Position numbers and translations under genes: made by a program
The notes under the pieces: generated by a model
Databases searched by the model: none
Told to the model about the DNA's origin: nothing
Seen by the model: the letters and a program-made list of their open reading frames with translations, nothing else
Part shown: positions 57,581 through 64,000 of the stretch, piece by piece
Layout: every line of letters begins with the position of its first letter
Numbering within the stretch: the first letter of the stretch is position 1
DNA from: Hyphomonas sp.
GTDB lineage: Bacteria; Pseudomonadota; Alphaproteobacteria; Caulobacterales; Hyphomonadaceae
Direction of reading: 5' to 3'
Length of the DNA: 64,000 nt
NCBI GenBank assembly: GCA_002700305.1
Contig: PACZ01000024.1
Location: 124,001 to 188,000, forward strand

Positions 57581-60001
57581 ATGACCAAGGTCAGATCACT
57601 ACTTTTGACGGCATCGACCGTCGCATTGGCCGCAAGCTTTTCGCCAGCTTTCGCCCAGGAAGATACCGATACGAACGCGAGCGAGCTTCGCCAGGGCCAG
57701 GTCGTCGTGACGGGTACCCGTACCGCCAATCGCACCGCGCTTGAGACAGCCGTACCGGTCGACGTTTTCCCGGTTGAGGAACTGACAGAAACGGGGCGCG
57801 TGGAACTCAACCAGATCCTCAGCACGACCGTTCCGAGCTTCAACTTCAACCAGACCGCCATCAATGACGGTACTGACATCATCCGCCCGGCCACTCTGCG
57901 CGGCCTGTCTCCTGACCAGACGCTGGTTCTGGTGAACGGCAAGCGCCGTCACTCCTCCTCCCTGGTCAACATCAACGGTTCGGTTGGACGCGGCTCTGCC
58001 GCTGTTGACCTCAACTCCATCCCGACCAGTGCCATTGGCAACGTCCAGGTCCTGCGTGACGGCGCGTCGGCACAGTACGGTTCCGACGCAATTGCCGGCG
58101 TCATCAACGTTATCCTCCGCGAAGACGATCACGGCGGTGGCCTGAATGTCCGTTACGGCGCAAACGTCACAGATCCGGAAGGCCTGAACCGCAGCGAAAT
58201 CGACGGCCAGACGACCACGATCGGCGGCTGGACCGGCTTTGGCCTCGGTGACAATGGCTTCCTGACCGTGTCGGGCGAGTATTCCCTTCGCCAGGCATCG
58301 AACCGGGCCGGTCTCGACCCGCGCCAGCAATTCCCAGACGATCCGGCCTATGCCGAAGTCGAACGTAATTTCGATCGCCTGAACCACCGCTACGGCAACG
58401 GCCGTGCGGAAAACGTAAGCTTCTTCTTCAATTCCGGTTACACGCTGGATAGCGGTGTCGAACTCTACGCGTTCGGTGGCGTTCAGGATCGTGAGGGTGA
58501 AAGCCCCGGCTTCTATCGCCGTGCCCTCGACTCCCGCAACGTACCGGAAATCTATCCGGGCGGCTTCCTGCCAGTCATCGGCGGTGATGTAACCGACTAC
58601 TCTCTCGGCGGCGGTTTCCGCGGTGTCGCGGGCGGCTGGGACTATGACGTGAGCGCGGTCTATGGCTCCAACGAGCTGGACTACTCGGTCAACAACTCTC
58701 TCAACGCCTCGATCGGACCGACCAGCCAGACGTCGTTCAATGCCGGCGCCCTGGCCTTCGACCAGGTCACCGTGAACGCCGACATCGTCAAAACCTTCGA
58801 CAACCTTCTGCCGGGTGAAACCTCGCTGGCATTTGGTGCCGAGTACCGTGATGAGAGCTTTGAGATCACGGCTGGCGAACCAGCCTCCTACATCCAGGGC
58901 CCGCTTCCGGCAGCAGCCGGCAGCCAGGTCTTCCCGGGCTTCACGCCGGAATCCGCAGTCGACGTCAGCCGCGATGCTGCCAGCATCTATGGCGAAGTCG
59001 AGTGGGTGCCGAACGCGCAGACCCTGATCTCCGCAGCTGTTCGTTACGAAGACTATTCTGACTTCGGTGACGCTGTGACCGGCAAGCTTGCCGGCCGCTA
59101 CGACTTCACGGATCAGGTCGCTGTCCGCGGTGCCATCTCGACCGGCTTCCGCGCACCAAGCCTGCAACAGCAGTACTTCACGGCGATCTCGACGAACTTC
59201 ATCGACGGCGTTCCGTTCGAAGTCGGCACCTTCCCGGCCACGTCTGCAGCCGCAGTCGCCCTCGGCGGTGGCCAGCTCGACGCCGAAGAATCGACCAGCT
59301 ACTCGCTCGGTCTCGTTCTGACGCCGACCAATGACTGGTTCGTCACAATCGACGCCTACCAGATCAATATCGACGACCAGATCTTCCTGACGGAAAACCT
59401 GGGCGGTGATGACGTTGATGATGTTCTCGCCGCTGCCGGTGTGACTGGCGTGCAGCGCGTTCGCTTCTTCCAGAATGGTATCGAGACCGAATCCAAGGGT
59501 GTCGACATCGTGACGAAGTATGCGTTCGACTTTGGCGATATGGGTACGCTCGACGCCTCTGCGGCGTTCAACTACTCGAAAACGGAAGTCACGCATGTTC
59601 CGGACAACACGGTAATTCCGGACCTGACGCTGTTCAGCCGCTCCAACACGCTGACGCTGGAAGAGAGTGCACCGGAAACGAAGTTCATTCTTGCCGGTAA
59701 CTACACCTACCAGCAGGCTGATTTCGTTCTGCGCGCGACGCGCTTCGGTGAAGTTCTGGTTCCGTCGAACAACCCGGACAACGACTTCACGCTGGATGCG
59801 GACTGGATCATCGATGCGTCTGTGAACTTCAACGTCACTGACAAGTTCAGCGTTGGGATCGGTGCAGACAACCTGCTCGACGAATATCCGACGATGACGC
59901 CCGATGGCCTGAACTTCAACGGCATCTTCCCGTATTCGAGCCGCAGCCCATTTGGCTTCTCGGGCCGCTTTGTCTACGCCCGCGCCAGCTATAACTGGTA
60001 A
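57581..60001 (+). CDS. TonB-dependent outer-membrane receptor
   Basis: 806 residues from the ATG at 57581 (AGGAG upstream). A signal peptide ends near SPAFAQ (about residue 26). The plug domain follows: GQVVVTGTRTANRTALETAVPVDVF, TLRGLSPDQTLVLVNGKRRH and VQVLRDGASAQYGSDAIAGVINV. The rest is a 22-strand type barrel ending in ...FVYARASYNW with a terminal aromatic residue, the BAM signal. It imports an iron complex, vitamin or sugar using TonB energy; the ligand is unknown. A palindrome upstream may be its operator and a terminator follows. Confidence 0.95.
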   Translation: MTKVRSLLLTASTVALAASFSPAFAQEDTDTNASELRQGQVVVTGTRTANRTALETAVPVDVFPVEELTETGRVELNQILSTTVPSFNFNQTAINDGTDIIRPATLRGLSPDQTLVLVNGKRRHSSSLVNINGSVGRGSAAVDLNSIPTSAIGNVQVLRDGASAQYGSDAIAGVINVILREDDHGGGLNVRYGANVTDPEGLNRSEIDGQTTTIGGWTGFGLGDNGFLTVSGEYSLRQASNRAGLDPRQQFPDDPAYAEVERNFDRLNHRYGNGRAENVSFFFNSGYTLDSGVELYAFGGVQDREGESPGFYRRALDSRNVPEIYPGGFLPVIGGDVTDYSLGGGFRGVAGGWDYDVSAVYGSNELDYSVNNSLNASIGPTSQTSFNAGALAFDQVTVNADIVKTFDNLLPGETSLAFGAEYRDESFEITAGEPASYIQGPLPAAAGSQVFPGFTPESAVDVSRDAASIYGEVEWVPNAQTLISAAVRYEDYSDFGDAVTGKLAGRYDFTDQVAVRGAISTGFRAPSLQQQYFTAISTNFIDGVPFEVGTFPATSAAAVALGGGQLDAEESTSYSLGLVLTPTNDWFVTIDAYQINIDDQIFLTENLGGDDVDDVLAAAGVTGVQRVRFFQNGIETESKGVDIVTKYAFDFGDMGTLDASAAFNYSKTEVTHVPDNTVIPDLTLFSRSNTLTLEESAPETKFILAGNYTYQQADFVLRATRFGEVLVPSNNPDNDFTLDADWIIDASVNFNVTDKFSVGIGADNLLDEYPTMTPDGLNFNGIFPYSSRSPFGFSGRFVYARASYNW

Positions 60002-60043
60002 GCAGCGCCGCCGGTATTCTGCCGGATAGCGGATATAATTTGA

Positions 60044-60078
60044 GATGGGCCTGCCTTTTTTGGGCAGGCCCATTTCTT
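60044..60078 (+). terminator. Rho-independent terminator after the TonB receptor
   Basis: ATGGGCCTGCC (60045-60055) pairs with GGCAGGCCCAT (60063-60073) over 11 bp around a T-rich 7-base loop; TTCTT follows. It stands 43 bases after the receptor stop. The T tract after the stem is short, but the stem is strong. Confidence 0.85.
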
Positions 60079-60161
60079 ATCCGGGCCTTATCTCAGGTCA
60101 GCCGCAAGTTTGATGGCAATAGATGCTGGCGACTCGTGGCATTTGCCGCTAAAGCCCGGCC

Positions 60162-62438
60162 ATGACCGATAAGACTGAGATCCTCGACCATCTTACAGCC
60201 GAGCAGGATGAAGCTGCCGGCCTCGAACACGGCATCAAGGCAGACGAGTGGGAACGCCTCGTCACGCGCCTGAACCGTAAGCCCAATCTGGTTGAATTGG
60301 GCATCTACTCGGTGATGTGGTCGGAGCACTGCTCCTACAAATCGTCCCGCCGACACCTGTCCAAATTCCCGACGAAAAACGACAGGGTTATTCAGGGACC
60401 TGGCGAGAATGCGGGCGTGATCGACATCGGTGACGGACAGGCCGCCATCTTCAAGATGGAGAGCCACAACCACCCGTCCTATATCGAGCCCTATCAGGGT
60501 GCAGCGACCGGCGTTGGCGGCATTCTGCGCGATGTCTTCACAATGGGCGCGCGGCCGATCGCGCTGGTCAACGCGCTGCGCTTTGGCGCGCCTGACCACC
60601 CGAAGACCCGCAGCCTTGTGGCTGGTGTTGTCGCAGGCATCGGCGGATACGGTAACTGCGTCGGCGTGCCGACCGTGGCTGGCGAAACCCAGTTCGATGA
60701 AGGCTACAACGGAAACATCCTCGTCAATGCGATGGCCGTCGGGCTGGCGGATCAGGACAAGATTTTCTATGCCCGTGGCGCGACTCCCGGCAATCCGATC
60801 TTCTATGTCGGCTCCAAAACCGGCCGCGACGGCATCCACGGCGCCACAATGGCGTCGGCCGAATTCTCCGAAGGCGATGAAGAGAAGCGCCCTACCGTCC
60901 AGGTCGGCGATCCGTTCACAGAGAAGCTGCTGATCGAAGCCTGCCTTGAGCTGATGGCAACGGACGCCATCCAGGCCATTCAGGACATGGGCGCAGCCGG
61001 CCTCACCTCCTCCTCCGTCGAGATGGCAGCATCCGGCGGTGAGAATGGCGAAGGCATCGGCGTGGTCATGGACCTTAATAAGGTGCCTCAGCGTGAGGAA
61101 GGCATGACAGCCTACGAGATCATGCTGTCGGAGAGCCAGGAGCGCATGCTGATGGTGCTCTATCCCGACAAGATCGATGTCGCGAAAGCAGTGTTCGACA
61201 AGTATGATCTCTCCGCAGAAGTCATTGGCCACACAACTGATACGGGCCACCTTGTACTGACGCAGTTTGGCGAAACGGTCTGCGACATTCCAGTCGCCCC
61301 ACTTGCCGAAGATGCGCCGAACTATGATCGCCCCTGGAATGAGCCGCCCAAGCGCACGGCTCTGGATATTTCTAAATATCCGGAACCGGCGGATTATGGT
61401 GAGGTGCTGGTCAAGCTGATGTCCTGTCCCGACATGGCGTCCAAACGCTGGGTCTGGGAACAATATGACCGCCACGTGATGGGTGACACGATCGACTCTT
61501 CCCAATCCGGTGGCGATGCGGCGATAGTCCGTATACATGAGACAAGCAAGGCCCTGGCCATCTGTTCGGATTGCAATCCGCACTATGTGGCTGCTGACCC
61601 TTATGAGGGCGGCAAGGCCGTGGTGGCGGAAGCTTATCGCAACCTGTCTGCTGTCGGTGCGACGCCGATTGCGATTACGGACAATCTCAATTTCGGTAAC
61701 CCGGAAAAACCGAACACGATGGGTTATATCGTGAAGGCGATCGAAGGCATGGCGGAAGCCTGCCGCGAACTCGACTTCCCGGTCGTCTCCGGCAATGTGT
61801 CACTCTACAATGAGACCGACGGCGTTGCGATTCCGCCGACACCAGTAGTTGGCGGCGTGGGCCTGATCGAAGATCTGTCGAAAACAGCTACCCTCAAAGG
61901 CGCGCAACCCGGCGATACGCTTTACGTCATCGGCGAGACCAAGGGCGCCCTTGGCGCTTCACTGTATGCGCGTGTCGTCCTGGGCCTTAAAGGCGAAGAT
62001 GCTGGCGCACCTCCGCCTGTAGATCTGGCCGAAGAAGTTCGCATTGGCGGGTTTGTACGGAGCCTGATCCAGCGGGGGCTCGTCAACGCCGTCCACGATG
62101 TCAGCGAAGGGGGCATTGCCTGCGCCGCGACTGAAATGGCCATGGCTTCAGCCTGCGGTGTGACGCTGGTGCCGGACCGCGAACCAGAGACCGAGCGCGC
62201 CGAACCCGGCCTGTTTGGCGAAGATCAGGGCCGCTACCTGATCGCCGCGAATGAAGACCAGGTCCGCGAATGGCAATCCCAGGGTTTCCTGCCGACCGCG
62301 CTGGGCAAGTTCGGCGGTGACAGTGTCGTCCTCAGAACCGGTCTTGGCCAGGACGGCGCGGAATTCTCGGTACTGCTCTCCAAGCTCCGTGAAGCCCATG
62401 AGGGCTGGCTGCCAGCCTATATGAACTCCGTCGACTAA
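60162..62438 (+). CDS. purL: Phosphoribosylformylglycinamidine synthase subunit PurL (small form)
   Basis: 758 residues, the small PurL that works with PurS and PurQ. Visible blocks are [15 protein letters not shown] (catalytic His), [57 protein letters not shown] and [16 protein letters not shown]. It forms FGAM from FGAR in purine synthesis. purQ lies 5.3 kb upstream on the same strand, separated by three unrelated genes and a terminator, so the two are not in one operon. Confidence 0.97.
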   Translation: MTDKTEILDHLTAEQDEAAGLEHGIKADEWERLVTRLNRKPNLVELGIYSVMWSEHCSYKSSRRHLSKFPTKNDRVIQGPGENAGVIDIGDGQAAIFKMESHNHPSYIEPYQGAATGVGGILRDVFTMGARPIALVNALRFGAPDHPKTRSLVAGVVAGIGGYGNCVGVPTVAGETQFDEGYNGNILVNAMAVGLADQDKIFYARGATPGNPIFYVGSKTGRDGIHGATMASAEFSEGDEEKRPTVQVGDPFTEKLLIEACLELMATDAIQAIQDMGAAGLTSSSVEMAASGGENGEGIGVVMDLNKVPQREEGMTAYEIMLSESQERMLMVLYPDKIDVAKAVFDKYDLSAEVIGHTTDTGHLVLTQFGETVCDIPVAPLAEDAPNYDRPWNEPPKRTALDISKYPEPADYGEVLVKLMSCPDMASKRWVWEQYDRHVMGDTIDSSQSGGDAAIVRIHETSKALAICSDCNPHYVAADPYEGGKAVVAEAYRNLSAVGATPIAITDNLNFGNPEKPNTMGYIVKAIEGMAEACRELDFPVVSGNVSLYNETDGVAIPPTPVVGGVGLIEDLSKTATLKGAQPGDTLYVIGETKGALGASLYARVVLGLKGEDAGAPPPVDLAEEVRIGGFVRSLIQRGLVNAVHDVSEGGIACAATEMAMASACGVTLVPDREPETERAEPGLFGEDQGRYLIAANEDQVREWQSQGFLPTALGKFGGDSVVLRTGLGQDGAEFSVLLSKLREAHEGWLPAYMNSVD

Positions 62439-62565
62439 ACGCACCGTCTCCCCGATCTCATCGGAGAGGGGGCAGCATATTAGTTCAGCCCGGGCGCGGC
62501 TCAGGCATGCTTACGCTCTGCACACTGAATTAGGTGGTGGAACCAATGGCCGAGTCCTGAAACTT

Positions 62566-63585
62566 CTACTCCGTGGGAGAGGTCTCTTCCATCGGCCGCG
62601 CAGCCGTGTCGAGTTCATCCAGCGACTGGTCTGCCGCTATGGCGGCCTTGACCAGCGTCTCTGCTGAACGGACGAAGAAATCAATCGGGATCGCATCATA
62701 ATCATCCGTCGGCTTATGATAGTCCGGATGATCTTCGACGCCGAAATATATGAATGGAATGCCGGCATCATGGAATGCCGCCTGGTCCGACAAATTCGTC
62801 CAGTCGTCTGGTCCCTGCTCTGGCCGGTCATGGCCCATCAATATTGTCACCGGTGCTTCGGCGGCGATGCTTTCGACAAACGGCACCAGCCCCGGATAAT
62901 GATAGGTTCCTGAGGCATATAGCTCATCCTTGTCAGACCGGCTTACCATGTCGAAATTCAGGTTCAGTGCTATACGGGACAGATCGATCTCCCCAGACCT
63001 GACCAGGGCGCGCGCGCCCAACTGCCCCGGTTCCTCTCCGTCGACGAGGGCGAAGAGAATGTCATGCTGCGGCTTGTGCTGGCTGAACCAGTCCGCCACG
63101 GCAATCAGCGCCGCTACACCGGAGGCGTTGTCGTCCGCTCCGTTGTAAATTTCGCCATCCACAATTCCGAGATGATCGTAGTGAGCTGAAATCACCAGCA
63201 TCTTGCCGCCGGGATTTTGGCCCTCGATAAGCCCCAGAAGGTTCACACCCTGTATCGGCTCGTCACTCTCGGAATCAGGGAGCGGCAGGGCCGTGAAAGG
63301 ATGTTCGTAGGAATTTCCGATTTTCGTCAGGTTCAGCGTTTCAAATCGCTTGCGCAGAAAGCCCTTCGCGGCCTCATTGCCAGGCGTGCCGATGCGGCGG
63401 CCTTCCAACGCATCATTCGACAGGAGTTCTGTAAGGTGCAGCAATTCTCCCGCATCGAGATAATCGGATTGTGGGAGCGCGACTGTCTGCGTTGGAGGAT
63501 GTTTGGGTGTGTTCAGGTACCAGACCAGCCCGAAAGCCAGGAACGCCAATAGCCCCGCCGCAATCGTCCAGACATGTTTTCTCAT
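62566..63585 (-). CDS. M28 family zinc aminopeptidase, membrane-anchored or secreted
   Basis: 339 residues. One N-terminal hydrophobic segment (about 6-23) is a signal anchor or signal peptide. The M28 zinc ligands are visible: ISAHYDHLG, YNGADDNASGVAAL, LVDGEEPGQLGARAL and NLNFDMVSRSD, with FIYFGVEDHPDYHKPTDDYDAI near the end. It probably removes N-terminal residues from peptides in the periplasm. Convergent with purL across a 127-base gap that holds only a weak inverted repeat (near 62446-62469). Confidence 0.93.
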   Translation of the reverse strand: MRKHVWTIAAGLLAFLAFGLVWYLNTPKHPPTQTVALPQSDYLDAGELLHLTELLSNDALEGRRIGTPGNEAAKGFLRKRFETLNLTKIGNSYEHPFTALPLPDSESDEPIQGVNLLGLIEGQNPGGKMLVISAHYDHLGIVDGEIYNGADDNASGVAALIAVADWFSQHKPQHDILFALVDGEEPGQLGARALVRSGEIDLSRIALNLNFDMVSRSDKDELYASGTYHYPGLVPFVESIAAEAPVTILMGHDRPEQGPDDWTNLSDQAAFHDAGIPFIYFGVEDHPDYHKPTDDYDAIPIDFFVRSAETLVKAAIAADQSLDELDTAARPMEETSPTE

Positions 63586-63711
63586 GGAGGGCTCCGCAGA
63601 ATCTCAAGCAGGACGCTAGAAGCCGCGTCAAGCCGGTGCAAGGCTTCCAGTGTCACGCTTGACGGGTGTGCCTCAGCAGCCCAAGTGAACCCGGATTGTG
63701 AGGAGAACCCC

Positions 63712-63942
63712 ATGGGCATGTCGCGCGAAATTCTGATGGAGCACCTGACGGAAGCCTTCCCTGAGGCCGAAATCATTCTCACCGATCTCGCAGGCGACAA
63801 TGACCACTGGCAGGCAGAGATCGTCAGCCCGCAATTCGCCGGCATTCCGCGCGTGAAACAGCATCAGATGGTCTATGCGGCGCTGAAGGGAAAGATGGGC
63901 GGCGAGCTGCATGCGCTTGCCTTGAAAACCCGCGCGCCCTGA
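63712..63942 (+). CDS. BolA/IbaG family protein
   Basis: 76 residues from the ATG at 63712 (AGGAG 7 bases upstream); ATG at 63718 is an alternative. The pattern fits the BolA fold of the IbaG type: MEHLTEAFPEAEIILTDLAGDNDHWQAEIVS, RVKQHQMVYAALKGKMGGELHALALKT, with the conserved His in KQHQMVY region. Such proteins bind a [2Fe-2S] cluster with a monothiol glutaredoxin. grxD usually follows in alphaproteobacteria; only 58 bases remain in the window, so I cannot tell. Confidence 0.93.
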   Translation: MGMSREILMEHLTEAFPEAEIILTDLAGDNDHWQAEIVSPQFAGIPRVKQHQMVYAALKGKMGGELHALALKTRAP

Positions 63943-64000
63943 CACAGCCTGAAGATTGACCTTACGAAGGGTTCACGGTCTTCTCCGCCTAAATTGAGGA

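Noticed and set aside
57599-60073. An 824-codon open frame antisense to the TonB receptor
   Set aside because: The plus-strand receptor has a signal peptide, plug and barrel motifs; the antisense frame has no motif and probably reflects codon bias.
60093-61583. A 496-codon open frame antisense to purL
   Set aside because: purL is unambiguous on the plus strand and this frame has no family resemblance.
62446-62469. Possible terminator between purL and the M28 gene
   Set aside because: The CTCCCCGAT/ATCGGAGAG pairing has a mismatch and no T run follows on either strand.

Overview
The window reads as a gene-dense piece of an alphaproteobacterial chromosome, most likely from the Hyphomonadaceae (Hyphomonas-like). 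The clues are high GC, a ccoNOQPGHI cluster next to a heme-PAS FixL/FixJ pair, a trpE-trpG-trpD-trpC-lexA-comEC-gltX-gltA order that I know from alphaproteobacteria, and an SOS box of the alphaproteobacterial GAAC-N7-GAAC type. The genus is inference. I see no insertion sequence, prophage, integron or CRISPR array.

Layout. 1-5812 (minus): cbb3 cytochrome oxidase operon ccoN-O-Q-P followed by assembly genes ccoG-H-I; ccoI runs off the left edge. 5962-8556 (plus): a small CxxC membrane protein, oxygen-sensing fixL, fixJ and a receiver-only regulator. 8712-8739: a strong candidate dif site, the XerCD site of the replication terminus. 8765-14510 (minus): rlpA, a PBP5-type carboxypeptidase, tmk, holB, tatD and an MBL hydrolase. 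14768-24917: mixed metabolism (DUF2804, tRNA-Ser, CaiB/BaiF CoA-transferase, enoyl-CoA hydratase, YceI lipoprotein, rpiB, guaA, Asp/Asn hydroxylase, RsmB-type methyltransferase, GNAT). 24970-34364: an unknown gene, a truncated CobT-like VWA gene of lower GC, guaB, indoleamine dioxygenase, a lipoprotein, a GFA protein, a dodecin-like gene, a sulfotransferase, rlmE, ppx/gppA, hspQ and a small unknown gene. 34361-41685: hldE, photolyase with an apparent CTG start, cfa, a short-chain dehydrogenase broken by an in-frame stop, pyrG, secG. 41771-54051: tpiA, a PpiD-like chaperone, trpE/G/D/C, lexA, comEC, gltX, gltA. 54172-63942: purQ, TPR-sulfotransferase, adenosine/adenine deaminase, TonB receptor, purL, M28 peptidase, bolA.

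How the genes work together. The left end is a microaerobic respiration module: a high-affinity oxidase, its copper and heme assembly factors, and an oxygen-sensing two-component system transcribed divergently from it. Much of the rest is nucleotide metabolism (guaA, guaB, pyrG, tmk, purQ, purL, deaminase) and tryptophan metabolism (synthesis by trpEGDC, oxidation by an IDO-type enzyme). Many genes are joined by ATGA overlaps, and several convergent neighbours share a CTAG or CTAA at their stop codons.

The best finds outside routine annotation are the dif-like site with a polarity switch of GGGNAGGG octamers around it, the isolated CobT-like VWA protein, the receiver-only protein beside FixLJ, the CxxC membrane peptide between ccoN and fixL, the photolyase without a normal start codon, and the nonsense-interrupted dehydrogenase. 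I did not find a convincing new multi-gene defence or mobile system.
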